Shown: piece by piece, positions 11,093-19,070 of the stretch
Layout of the letters: every line of letters begins with the position of its first letter
Numbering within the stretch: the stretch's first letter is position 1
Source of the DNA: CAWJFJ01 sp963800065
GTDB lineage: Bacteria; Actinomycetota; Acidimicrobiia; Acidimicrobiales; UBA8190
Length of the DNA: 64,000 nt
Assembly: GCA_963800065.1 (NCBI GenBank)
Contig: CAWCZO010000003.1
Location: 248,001-312,000, forward strand
Direction of reading: 5' to 3'
Notes under the pieces: generated by a model
Databases searched by the model: none
Seen by the model: only the letters and a program-made list of their open reading frames with translations
Told to the model about the DNA's origin: nothing
Position numbers and translations under genes: made by a program

Positions 11093-12213
11093 CCGGGGAC
11101 GCCGTGAGAGCGGACGACGGACCCCCGGTGCCGGGCCTCTTCGCCGAGGTGGTGGGCCAGACGGCCGCCGTGGACCAGCTCCGGGCCACGGCCCGCCACC
11201 CCGTTCACGCCTACCTCCTGGTGGGGCCGCCCGGGGTGGGCCAGCGGGCCCTCGTGCGCGGGTTCGCCGCCGCCCTGCTCTGCCCGACGGGGGGGTGCGG
11301 GGCGTGCTCCACGTGCCGGCGGGCCCTGGCCGGGGTCCATCCCGATCTGGTCGAGGTCGACCGGTCGGGGCCGTCGGTGACGGTCGAGGACGCCCGTCGG
11401 ATCGTCCGCCTGGCCCAGCGCCGACCCCTCGAAGCCCACCGGCAGGTGGTGGCCGTCTCCGACGTCCACCTGGCCCTGCGGGCGGCGCCGGTGCTGTTGA
11501 AGACCCTGGAGGAACCGGCCCGGGACACCGTCTTCGTCCTTCTGGCCGAGGTGATCCCCCACGAGCTGGGCACGGTGGCCAGTCGCTGTTTCCGGATCGA
11601 CCTCCCGCCGGTGGCGCCCGGGGCCTTGGCCCCCTGGCTGGTCGGCCAGGGGGTGGACCCCGACCTGGCCGACGACATGGCGGTGGCCGCCGGGGGCAGC
11701 GTCGACCGGGCCCGGCTCCTGGTCGACGACGAGGGGTTCGCCGACCGCCGTTCGTTGTGGCGCGACGTCCCCGCCCGGCTCGACGGCACCGGGGCCACCG
11801 CCGCCGCCCTGGCGGCCGAGCTGCTGGCGTCGGCCGAGGAGGCGGTGGAGCCCCTGCGCGCCCGGCACCGGACGGAGCTGGAGACGCTCGCCACCCAGGC
11901 CGAGTCGACCGGGGAGCGGGGGGTCCCGGGACGAAAGGACGTCGAGGACCGCCAGCACCGCGAGGAACGCCGCTGGCGGGTGGACGAGATCAGGGCGGGA
12001 CTGGGGGTGTTGGCCAGCGCCTACCGCGACCGGCTGGTGGCCGAGGTCACCGCCGCCGTGTCCTCCCGACCGGTGCGGCTGGCCGAACGCGTCCGTGCCC
12101 TGTCGGGCGCGGTGGGCCACGTCGAAGGGGTCTGCGTCGAGATGGTCCGGAATCCGAACGAGTCCCTCATGCTCGAGGCCCTTCTCGTCCGTCTCTCGGC
12201 CGTGCCCGGTTAG
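11089..12213 (+). CDS. holB: DNA polymerase III delta-prime subunit (clamp loader)
   Basis: A 374-residue AAA+ clamp-loader subunit. The P-loop region reads GPPGVGQRA: Gln replaces the catalytic Lys, so ATP hydrolysis is unlikely, as in delta-prime subunits that act as a rigid stator. A four-Cys zinc module (C-x4-C-x2-C-x2-C, near residues 65-76) follows, as in the DnaX/HolB family. LLKTLEEP and the VASRC sensor region are intact. The C-terminal third is helical collar sequence. It overlaps tmk by four bases. The stop codon lies inside a short direct repeat (separate entry). Confidence 0.93.
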   Translation: MTGDAVRADDGPPVPGLFAEVVGQTAAVDQLRATARHPVHAYLLVGPPGVGQRALVRGFAAALLCPTGGCGACSTCRRALAGVHPDLVEVDRSGPSVTVEDARRIVRLAQRRPLEAHRQVVAVSDVHLALRAAPVLLKTLEEPARDTVFVLLAEVIPHELGTVASRCFRIDLPPVAPGALAPWLVGQGVDPDLADDMAVAAGGSVDRARLLVDDEGFADRRSLWRDVPARLDGTGATAAALAAELLASAEEAVEPLRARHRTELETLATQAESTGERGVPGRKDVEDRQHREERRWRVDEIRAGLGVLASAYRDRLVAEVTAAVSSRPVRLAERVRALSGAVGHVEGVCVEMVRNPNESLMLEALLVRLSAVPG

Positions 12214-12234
12214 CTGGCGGCCGTGCCCGGTTAG
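12198..12234 (+). repeat. 16-base direct repeat spanning the holB stop codon
   Basis: GGCCGTGCCCGGTTAG occurs at 12198-12213 and again at 12219-12234, 21 bases apart. The first copy contains the holB TAG and the second places another TAG just beyond it. It looks like a small tandem duplication of the gene's end. A TAGCCT hexamer right after it is the probable -10 of the tRNA gene. Confidence 0.8.
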
Positions 12235-12254
12235 GTAGCCTGGTCGCTCGTTTG

Positions 12255-12331
12255 GCCTGGGTAGCTCAGTCGGCCAGAGCAGCGCACTCGTAATGCGCAG
12301 GTCAGGGGTTCGAATCCCCTCCCAGGCTCCA
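12255..12331 (+). tRNA. tRNA-Thr (anticodon CGT)
   Basis: Acceptor GCCTGGG (12255-12261) pairs with CCCAGGC (12321-12327). The anticodon loop CTCGTAA has anticodon CGT at 12289-12291, which reads ACG. The T arm contains GGTTCGAATCC. After discriminator T the CCA end is encoded (12329-12331). A TAGCCT at 12236-12241 is a plausible -10 element. Confidence 0.97.
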
Positions 12332-12352
12332 AGAAGCGACGCCACCGGGAAA

Positions 12353-12448
12353 GTCGATAACATCGAAATATTCGCGGGCGGAACGCGATGGTCACCCGCC
12401 GGGCGGGGGGGTTCCCGACCGAGGGAGACCCGTCACGGGGAGGCGGAG
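12353..12448 (+). promoter_or_regulatory. A/T-rich promoter-like patch before the secreted protein gene
   Basis: Bases 12353-12375 are far richer in A/T than the surroundings and include GATAAC and CGAAATATTCG, so a promoter is likely here. The rest of the leader is G/C-rich and ends in a GGAGGCGGAG ribosome-binding site just before the ATG at 12449. I cannot fix exact -35/-10 boxes. Confidence 0.4.
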
Positions 12449-14923
12449 ATGAAGGGCAACCGTCGGTTCTTGCGGTCCATGGTGGCCGGCACGTTGGCCT
12501 GGGGGGGACTGGCCACCATCGCCGGTGTCGCCCTTACGACGAGCCCGGCGGCGGCCGACACCGGGTACGTCGATTACACGTGCTCCGTCGGGGGGACGGT
12601 GTCGGACGACTTCACCGGATCGATCCCGGCCACGCTGACGGCGGGCCAGCGCTTCGACGTGAGCGGCTACCAGATCGAGGTCAACTTGACCCAGGCCCAG
12701 GTCGAGGACGTCGAGTTCTACTACGGCGCCTTCACCCTGTCGGGGAGCGTGTCGGCCACCACCAACGCCGTGGGGGCCACCCCGTCGAGCCTCGACGAAG
12801 TGGTGGGGACCTTCTCCGTCAACCTGCCCGATCCCCCCAACTCCGGGGTGTCGTTCTCCGTCCCGAGCTCACCGATCTCCCTCGGACCCTTCACGGCGAC
12901 GTCCAGCCACGTGGTGATGACCACCGGGGACGCCGAGCTGACGTACAGCAACATCGGCATCACCTCCGACTGCACCCCGCCGACGCCCGCCCCCGTGCTG
13001 GCGTCGACCCAGGCGGTGGGGCCCTTCACGTTCGTGGGCAACGGCGGTGCCGGAACGGTGACCGTTCTCGACACGGCCACCGGCGCCGTGGTGGGCAACC
13101 CCATCCACGTGGGAGGCACCCCCGACTACATTGCCGTGACCCCGAACGGCTCGCAGGCGCTCGTCTCGACGTGGCCGGGCGGGAACTCGCTGGTGCCCAT
13201 CGACACGGCCACCCTGACGGCCGGCACCCCCATTCCCATCGACGCCCCCCGGGGGATCGCCATCACTCCGGACGGATCCACGGCCTGGGTGACCGGGGGG
13301 AGCGCCGACAACATGCTGTATCCGGTGGACCTGGCCACCGACAAGGTCGGGACCCCGGTCGAGGTGGACCCGTCGGGATCGGCCGCCTCCGTGGCCATCA
13401 GTCCCGACGGATCGACCGCCTACGTGGCCAGCCAATTCACGGGCCTCATCCCCGTGGACCTGGCCACCGAGACCGTCGGCGCCGCCATCACGCTCCCCAA
13501 TCCCCCGAGCGAGGTCAACATCTCGCCCGACGGTGACACCGCCTACGTCAGCGAGGGCAGCCGGTTCGACGCCCTCGACCTGACCGACCACCCCCCTGTC
13601 ATCGATGCGTCGACCGCCCCCTGCGGGGTGGGGGGTTCGCCGGACCGTTTCGCCATCACCCCCGACGGCACCACCGCCTATGTCGGGTGCGCCAATTCGG
13701 GAGAAGTGGTCCCCGTCGACCTGTCCACCTTCGCGCTGGGGTCGCCCATCTCCATCGGGTCTCCCTCCGACGACACGGTCGGCGTGGGCATCACCCCCGA
13801 CGGCGGCACCGTCTACGCCGCCGACGCCACGGCCGACAGCGTCGTCCCCATCGACACCTCCACCGACACCGCCGGGGCTCCCGTCACCGTCGGTTCCTCG
13901 CCCCAGGGCATCGGGATCACGCCCGACGACGGACCGTCCGCCTCGCTCTCGGTGTCGCAGGACCAGTCCGATCCCTCGGGCCTGACCGAGGACTTCGACG
14001 CCGGGGCGTCGGTGCAGAACACGAGCCCGGTGGTCACGTACTCCTGGAACTTCGGCGACGGTGGCACCGATGTGACCTCGGTGGCCACCGACAGCCACAC
14101 CTATGCGTCGTCGGGCACCTACACGGCCACCGTGACCGAGACGGACGCCGCCGGCACCTCGACCACCGAGATCTCCACCGGGCAGCAGATCCTGCGTGAC
14201 GGGAGCCCGTCGGCCATGGCCTCGGCCCATTTCACGTTGTCGAGTTGCGCCGGCGGGTGCACCCCGACGGTGACGAGCCCGGACGGCAACGCCACCGTGG
14301 CCGTCACCCAGGAGTCGTCCACCCAGGGGAGCCTCACGCTTTCGGTGGCCCCCGCCATTCTCGGTTGCAAGAAGGGTTTCAACGAGCCGTCGGAGGTCTC
14401 CACCCTGACCGAGTCCTCGGCCTACTCGTCGTCGTCCCCCATCCGGGTGGAGGTGACCGAGACCGACCTGGCCAGCACCACGGGTGTCAAGGTCTGCTAC
14501 CAGGCCGGCGGCTCCCTGCCCCCGCCGCCCAGGTTCCTGAAGAGGTGCAGCGCCCGGCACCAGGCCCCGTGCCTGGTGTCCCTGGCCCGGTCGGGCCCCG
14601 ACTCGGTGCTGGCCGCCATGGAGGTGCCGCCCGGCGATCCCCGGTTCTGGATGGGTGACGCCACCCTCGGACTGAAGTCGTTCGCGCCGCTGAAGGCGGC
14701 CGTGGGGTCTTCCGTGGTGATCAAGGGAGCCAACCTCTCCCAGGTCTTCGGCGTCTTCTTCTCGGCCAAGGCCCCCGGGACGTTCCTGACCACCGAGGCG
14801 ATCACCTTCCGGTCGACCACCCAGATCACGGTGACGGTCCCCCCGGGTGCGGTCACCGGGCCCGTCAAGGTGACGACCCAGCTGAACGGTTACGTCTCGA
14901 AGAAGCAGTTCACGGTGCTCTGA
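12449..14923 (+). CDS. Large secreted protein: YVTN-type beta-propeller, PKD and IPT/TIG domains
   Basis: An 824-residue exported protein. Residues 1-38 are a Sec signal peptide (basic start, hydrophobic core, ending near SPAAAD). Residues 40-185 form an all-beta domain I do not recognise. Residues 195-500 are about seven repeats of the form ITPDGSTAYV followed by PIDLAT, a YVTN/NHL-like propeller. A PKD domain (VTYSWNFGDGG) lies near 525-590. A Cys-containing segment and a final IPT/TIG Ig-like domain (KAAVGSSVVIKGANL) occupy roughly 745-824. The architecture suits a cell-surface or extracellular binding protein. I see no catalytic motif. I chose ATG 12449, which has a ribosome-binding site and begins the signal peptide; the frame stays open further upstream into the tRNA. 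Confidence 0.85.
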   Translation: MKGNRRFLRSMVAGTLAWGGLATIAGVALTTSPAAADTGYVDYTCSVGGTVSDDFTGSIPATLTAGQRFDVSGYQIEVNLTQAQVEDVEFYYGAFTLSGSVSATTNAVGATPSSLDEVVGTFSVNLPDPPNSGVSFSVPSSPISLGPFTATSSHVVMTTGDAELTYSNIGITSDCTPPTPAPVLASTQAVGPFTFVGNGGAGTVTVLDTATGAVVGNPIHVGGTPDYIAVTPNGSQALVSTWPGGNSLVPIDTATLTAGTPIPIDAPRGIAITPDGSTAWVTGGSADNMLYPVDLATDKVGTPVEVDPSGSAASVAISPDGSTAYVASQFTGLIPVDLATETVGAAITLPNPPSEVNISPDGDTAYVSEGSRFDALDLTDHPPVIDASTAPCGVGGSPDRFAITPDGTTAYVGCANSGEVVPVDLSTFALGSPISIGSPSDDTVGVGITPDGGTVYAADATADSVVPIDTSTDTAGAPVTVGSSPQGIGITPDDGPSASLSVSQDQSDPSGLTEDFDAGASVQNTSPVVTYSWNFGDGGTDVTSVATDSHTYASSGTYTATVTETDAAGTSTTEISTGQQILRDGSPSAMASAHFTLSSCAGGCTPTVTSPDGNATVAVTQESSTQGSLTLSVAPAILGCKKGFNEPSEVSTLTESSAYSSSSPIRVEVTETDLASTTGVKVCYQAGGSLPPPPRFLKRCSARHQAPCLVSLARSGPDSVLAAMEVPPGDPRFWMGDATLGLKSFAPLKAAVGSSVVIKGANLSQVFGVFFSAKAPGTFLTTEAITFRSTTQITVTVPPGAVTGPVKVTTQLNGYVSKKQFTVL

Positions 14924-14947
14924 CGGGCGGTTCGGGTGCTCTGACGG
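14914..14947 (+). repeat. 13-base direct repeat spanning the stop codon of the secreted protein
   Basis: GGTGCTCTGACGG occurs at 14914-14926, containing the TGA, and again at 14935-14947, 21 bases apart. The spacing equals that of the repeat at the holB stop. Confidence 0.75.
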
Positions 14948-14981
14948 CTTGGACCGGACAACCGGTGAGTAGGGTGCTCCC

Positions 14982-15560
14982 ATGGCCGATCAGGCGCGCT
15001 TCGCGGACCTCGCCATGGAGCACATGCCGTCGCTGTACTCCGCCGCCCTGCGGATGACGCGCAATCCGGCCGACGCCGAGGACCTCGTCCAGGAGACCTT
15101 CCTGAAGGCCTACCGGGCCTTCGACCGCTTCGAGGAGGGCACCAACCTGAAGGCCTGGCTGTACAAGATCCTGACCAACACCTTCATCAACAGCTACCGG
15201 GCGGCCAAGAGGCGCCCGGAGAAGGCCGACGTGGAGGACGTCGAGGACCTCTACCTCTACCACCGGCTGGGGGACCTCCAGGCGACGGGGACCGGCCGAT
15301 CGGCCGAGGACGAGATGTTCGACCACTTCACCGACGACGAGGTGAAGCAGGCCATCGAGTCTCTCCCGGAGTCCTTCCGGATCGCCGTCCTGCTGGCCGA
15401 TGTGGAGGGTTTCTCCTACAAGGAGATCGCCGAGATCACCGAGGTGCCCATCGGGACGGTGATGAGCAGGATCCACCGGGGAAGAAAGGCGTTGCAGAAG
15501 GCGTTGCTCGACTATGCAGTGGCCCGTGGCCTGGTCGGTTCGACCGAGACCGGCCATTAG
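14982..15560 (+). CDS. sigH: ECF RNA polymerase sigma factor, SigH/SigR type (thiol-oxidative stress)
   Basis: A 192-residue group-4 sigma factor. Region 2 spans about residues 10-75 (AEDLVQETFLKAYRAFDRF). Region 4 spans about 120-180 (LPESFRIAVLLADVEGFSYKEIAEITEVPIGTVMSRIHRGRKAL). Likeness is strongest to SigR/SigH of streptomycetes and mycobacteria, which switch on thioredoxin, mycothiol and Clp genes under disulfide stress. The next gene is its zinc anti-sigma factor. TAGGGT (14970-14975) followed by 6 bases and the ATG suggests a leaderless transcript. I found no clear self-regulated GGAAT/GTT promoter. Confidence 0.94.
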   Translation: MADQARFADLAMEHMPSLYSAALRMTRNPADAEDLVQETFLKAYRAFDRFEEGTNLKAWLYKILTNTFINSYRAAKRRPEKADVEDVEDLYLYHRLGDLQATGTGRSAEDEMFDHFTDDEVKQAIESLPESFRIAVLLADVEGFSYKEIAEITEVPIGTVMSRIHRGRKALQKALLDYAVARGLVGSTETGH

Positions 15561-15593
15561 CGGTTCGGCCACGAGCCCGAGGGAGGACGCGCG

Positions 15594-15863
15594 ATGGGGA
15601 CCGGAGAGTCCGACGTCGACTGCAACGAGACGATCGAGCGGCTCTATCACTACCTCGACGGGGAGCTGACCGACGACCGCCGCCGCGAGATCAAGCGCCA
15701 CCTCGACGAATGCCCCCCCTGCCTCGACGCCTTCGACTTCGAGGCCGAGCTGAGGCAGGTCATCGCCGACCGCTGCAAGGACCGGGTGCCCGAGGCGCTG
15801 CGCCAGCGGATCCACGATGCCCTCCTGGAGGCCGAACGCCAGAGGCACCCGGCCGGGGGGTGA
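15594..15863 (+). CDS. Redox-sensing zinc anti-sigma factor (RsrA/RshA type)
   Basis: 89 residues. The core HLDECPPC (His-x3-Cys-x2-Cys, about residues 38-45) is the ZAS motif that binds zinc and holds the sigma factor; a nearby N-terminal Cys and a later Cys are also present. Oxidation of these Cys pairs releases the sigma factor. It lies 33 bases after the sigma gene with a GAGGGAGG ribosome-binding site, so the two are co-expressed. Length and motif match the mycothiol-system anti-sigma family. Confidence 0.93.
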   Translation: MGTGESDVDCNETIERLYHYLDGELTDDRRREIKRHLDECPPCLDAFDFEAELRQVIADRCKDRVPEALRQRIHDALLEAERQRHPAGG

Positions 15864-16077
15864 CCCCGGCGCCGCCGGACGCCCCGGGGCGTGACCGCCC
15901 GCCGGCCACCGGGCGCGCTCGCTGCTCCGCCGGCCCGCCGACTCCCCGGGGGGGCGCCGAACGGGGCCGGACCGTCGCCACAACGTCCTCACAACGCACG
16001 ATGAAGTTCCTTTTGTCCAGTGGTCCGAACGGCCGATAGGAGAAGCACGCAGACACTGAAGGAGAGGTTGGGGGGCG
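15864..16077 (+). other. Intergenic stretch with palindrome and probable promoter
   Basis: No gene is visible in these 214 bases. A 14-base palindrome (15879-15892, ACGCCCCGGGGCGT) just after the anti-sigma stop could act as a weak terminator. The second half is less G/C-rich. TTGTCC near 16015, followed about 18 bases later by a GATAGG-type hexamer, may be the promoter of the small zinc protein gene. Confidence 0.4.
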
Positions 16078-16287
16078 ATGGTCGAGGATCGGGCGGACGG
16101 CGGGGACCTGTCGATCGGGGGGCAGGCGTTCACCACCTACGGGCGGCCCTCGAAGACCTTTCCCGAGGGACGGGTGTGCGGCGAGTCGGGCTGCGGGACG
16201 ATGCTGTCGATCTACAACGAGAGTGAGTTCTGCTACCAGCACGACGCCGGATCGGCCCCCCGGCTGCGGGGTCGGAAGAGCGCCTGA
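16078..16287 (+). CDS. Small Cys/His zinc-binding protein, function unknown
   Basis: 69 residues. The only recognisable part is a compact putative zinc site in the second half: C-x4-C, then TMLSIYNESEF, then C-x2-H. Short modules of this TxLSxYN type recur in small actinobacterial proteins. The first 30 residues are low in hydrophobic content and the tail is basic, so a nucleic-acid or protein-binding role is possible but unproven. The gene has a G-rich ribosome-binding site and stands alone between the sigma-factor unit and a zinc protease. Confidence 0.6.
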   Translation: MVEDRADGGDLSIGGQAFTTYGRPSKTFPEGRVCGESGCGTMLSIYNESEFCYQHDAGSAPRLRGRKSA

Positions 16288-16378
16288 CGGCGCCTGGCCG
16301 GCATCGTCGGGGCCTGTCGGCCGGCGCTCGGTGCCGCCCCGGGTCACCAGGGGCCGCCCCGCTCCGTACACTGTCGCT

Positions 16379-17467
16379 GTGAGCAGCCCCGTGTCGTGGG
16401 AGGTGGCCGAACGCGTGGCCACCTGGGTCGGGTCCCGACGCTCGTGGTCGGGGGCCCAGCTCCTCCCCAGCATCGACGCCGCCACCGAGGCACGCTTGGA
16501 GCTGGATTTCGCCGAGGTGACGGCCCAGGCCGAGGCTCTGGTGATCGACGCCACCGGGTTGCGACCCGTCTCGGGCGAGGCCCGGGCCCGGGTGGTGGAC
16601 CGGGCCGGGTGGGTCCGCAACAACCTGTCGTCGTTCCAGCATCTGCTCGATCCCGTCCTCAGCCAGCTCGAGACCACCACGGTGAAGGGCCCCCTGCCCG
16701 GGGTGGCCCGTTCCGCCGCCGGGGCCCAGCTGGGCCTGGTGCTCGGCTGGATGTCGACCCGGGTGCTCGGTCAGTACGACCTGCTCTTCACCGGGGACAC
16801 CTCGGGGGACGCCGTCTCCTACGTGGGACCCAACATCGTGGCCCTGGAGCGCCGCCACGGCTTCCCCCCCCGCCAGTTCCGGCTGTGGATCGCCCTCCAC
16901 GAGGTCACCCACCGCTGCCAGTTCACCGGGGTCCCGTGGTTGCGGGCCTATTTCCTCTCCCAGGTCGACCAGGTGCTGGCCCACGTCACCCCCGACCCGC
17001 ACCGCCTGGCCGAGGCCCTCGGGCGCGCCGCCCAGGCCGTGCGCGAGGGACGGAACCCGCTCGAGGATGCCGGGATGCTCGGCCTGGTGGCCCCGCCCGA
17101 GCAGCTCGAGGTGATCGCCCGGATCCAGGCCATGATGAGCGTTCTCGAAGGCCACGGTGACGTGACGATGGACCGGGCCGGCGCCGAGGCCGTCCCCGAC
17201 GCGGCGTGGTTCTCCCGGGTGTTGCACGAGCGACGCAACCGCGCCCCGCGTCCGGTTCGGCTCCTGCAACAGCTGGTGGGGATCGAGGCGAAGATGCGCC
17301 AGTACCAGCAGGGGGAGAACTTCATCCGGGCCGTGGAGACGAGCGCCGGCCCCGAGGCGTTGGCCCGGGTGTGGGAGGGTCCCGACCGGCTGCCCACCAT
17401 GGAGGAGATCCGCCACCCCGACGAGTGGCTGGCCCGGACCGGCCCGGCCCGACTGGCCATCGGCTGA
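16379..17467 (+). CDS. Zinc-dependent metalloprotease-like protein (F420-associated uncharacterised family)
   Basis: About 362 residues from GTG 16379. The catalytic-type HEVTH begins at residue 174 (LHEVTHRCQF). A conserved block GPNIVALERR precedes it, and the C-terminal half is helical. This is the uncharacterised actinobacterial zinc-peptidase family often filed as coenzyme-F420-biosynthesis-associated, equivalent to Rv3626c beside tilS and hpt in mycobacteria. It lies 13 bases before tilS here too. TACACT (16367-16372) followed by 6 bases and the GTG suggests a leaderless start, which decided my choice over upstream ATG codons. Substrate unknown. Confidence 0.88.
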   Translation: MSSPVSWEVAERVATWVGSRRSWSGAQLLPSIDAATEARLELDFAEVTAQAEALVIDATGLRPVSGEARARVVDRAGWVRNNLSSFQHLLDPVLSQLETTTVKGPLPGVARSAAGAQLGLVLGWMSTRVLGQYDLLFTGDTSGDAVSYVGPNIVALERRHGFPPRQFRLWIALHEVTHRCQFTGVPWLRAYFLSQVDQVLAHVTPDPHRLAEALGRAAQAVREGRNPLEDAGMLGLVAPPEQLEVIARIQAMMSVLEGHGDVTMDRAGAEAVPDAAWFSRVLHERRNRAPRPVRLLQQLVGIEAKMRQYQQGENFIRAVETSAGPEALARVWEGPDRLPTMEEIRHPDEWLARTGPARLAIG

Positions 17468-17480
17468 CGCCCCACTGCTG

Positions 17481-18395
17481 ATGCCGGGTCCCGGGGTCGA
17501 CGAGCTCCTCGGGCGCTGCACCTTCCCGCCCCCGGGGACGGCTCTGGTCTGTGCCGTCTCGGGGGGCCCCGATTCCCTGGCCCTGCTGGTGCTGGCCTGC
17601 GCCGCCGGCGCCGCGGTGACGGCCGTCCACGTGGACCACGGGCTGCGGCCCGGCTCGGCCGGCGAGGCCGAGGTGGTGGCCGCCGCCGCCGCCCGGTTCG
17701 GGGCCGCCTTCCGCAGCGAGACGGCGGTGGTCGAGGACGGGCCCAATCTCGAAGCCCGGGCGCGCGCCGCGCGCCGCGCCGCGGTGGGACCCGGGGCGGC
17801 GACGGGCCACACCATGGACGATCAGGCCGAGACGGTGCTGCTCAATCTGCTGCGGGGGGCGGGGCTCGACGGCCTGGCCGGGATGCGGGCCGGGCCGGGC
17901 CACCCCATCCTGGGACTGCGGCGGGCCGAGACGGGGGCCCTGTGCCACGACCTGGGGCTCGACCCGGTGCGGGACCTCTCGAACAGCGACCGGCGGTTCC
18001 GGCGCAACCGCGTGCGTGAGGAGCTTCTCCCGCTGTGCTGCGCCGTGGCCGGGCGCGACGTGGTCCCGGTCCTGGCCCGCCAGGCCGGGCTGCTGGCCGC
18101 CGAGGGGGATCTGCTCGACGAGCTGGCCGGGGCCATCGACCCCTCCGACGGCGCCGCCCTGGCCGCCGCCCCCGGCCCCCTGGCCCGGCGGGCCACCCGG
18201 CGGTGGTTGCGCCACGACGGCCCCCACCCCCCGGACGCGGCCGCCGTGGAGCGGGTCCTGGGGGTGGCCCGCGGGGAGGTCCGGGCCACCGACGTGGCTC
18301 CCGGGAGACGGGTCAGGCGTTCGCACGGCCGGCTGTCGGTGGCCCCGGTGGCGGTGCCCGAGGTGTCGGCCGGGGAGGGCCCGGGGGCCCGGTGA
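17481..18395 (+). CDS. tilS: tRNA(Ile)-lysidine synthase
   Basis: 304 residues. The N-type PP-loop SGGPDS lies at about residues 28-33. VHVDHGLRPGSA and the DDQAETVLLNLLRGAGLDGLAGM block are family signatures. The enzyme changes the anticodon wobble C of tRNA-Ile(CAU) to lysidine so it reads AUA. The segment between ARAARR and the DDQAET block is shorter than usual, and the C-terminal domain is minimal, as in other actinobacteria. It sits between the zinc protease and hpt, the classical order. Confidence 0.93.
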   Translation: MPGPGVDELLGRCTFPPPGTALVCAVSGGPDSLALLVLACAAGAAVTAVHVDHGLRPGSAGEAEVVAAAAARFGAAFRSETAVVEDGPNLEARARAARRAAVGPGAATGHTMDDQAETVLLNLLRGAGLDGLAGMRAGPGHPILGLRRAETGALCHDLGLDPVRDLSNSDRRFRRNRVREELLPLCCAVAGRDVVPVLARQAGLLAAEGDLLDELAGAIDPSDGAALAAAPGPLARRATRRWLRHDGPHPPDAAAVERVLGVARGEVRATDVAPGRRVRRSHGRLSVAPVAVPEVSAGEGPGAR

Positions 18396-18466
18396 CCAGT
18401 CAGCACTAGTGTCGGCGTCCAATGGCCGATGAGGTGGAGTCCCCCTGGCGCGCCGGAGGACGACGG

Positions 18467-19033
18467 ATGTCGGGCGCCGTGGACCCCTGGCACGACGACT
18501 CCGATCTCGGCGAGATCGTGGTGGCCGAGGACGTCCTCGACAAGCGGGTGGCCGAGCTCGGCGAGGAGCTGACCAACGACTACGACGGCCGTCCGCCTCT
18601 GCTGGTCGGGGTCCTGAAGGGTGCGTTCGTCTTCATGAGCGATCTGGCGCGCGCTATCAGGCTGCCCGTCGAGATCGACGTGATGGCCGTGGCCTCCTAC
18701 GGGTCGGCCACCACCACCAGCGGAGTGGTGCGGATCGTGAAGGACCTCGACTCCGACCTCACCGGGCGTCACGTCCTCGTGGTCGAGGACATCGTCGACA
18801 GCGGGCTCACACTGTCGTATCTGCGCCGGAGCCTCCTGGCGCGCCAGCCGGCCAGCCTGGAGGTGTGCGCGCTGCTCGTGAAGGAGGGCCGCCAGCCGTC
18901 CAAACTCGACCTGCGTTACGTGGGGTTCCAGATCCCCCCCGATTTCGTGGTCGGATACGGCCTCGACGTGGCCGAGCGTTACCGCAACCTGCCCGACGTG
19001 CGCGTCTACAAGGGCCCCGTCCCCGTCGGGTGA
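18467..19033 (+). CDS. hpt: Hypoxanthine phosphoribosyltransferase
   Basis: About 188 residues. It salvages hypoxanthine (and guanine) with PRPP to give IMP/GMP. The PRPP-binding loop VLVVEDIVDSGLTL, the VLKGAFVFMSDL block and the C-terminal DFVVGYGLDVAERYRNL segment are intact. ATG 18467 has a well-spaced GGAGG; an earlier in-frame ATG at 18422 would add 15 residues and lies 9 bases after a TAGTGT hexamer, so both starts may be used. Unlike many actinobacteria, no ftsH follows; folE comes next. Confidence 0.94.
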   Translation: MSGAVDPWHDDSDLGEIVVAEDVLDKRVAELGEELTNDYDGRPPLLVGVLKGAFVFMSDLARAIRLPVEIDVMAVASYGSATTTSGVVRIVKDLDSDLTGRHVLVVEDIVDSGLTLSYLRRSLLARQPASLEVCALLVKEGRQPSKLDLRYVGFQIPPDFVVGYGLDVAERYRNLPDVRVYKGPVPVG

Positions 19034-19070
19034 TCCCGGTGCGCGCTGGGGTGAACCCGTTGAGGGAGTC

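Noticed and set aside
12293..12448. Upstream extension of the secreted protein into the tRNA gene
   Set aside because: ATG 12449 has a ribosome-binding site and starts a normal signal peptide; the extension begins inside the tRNA.
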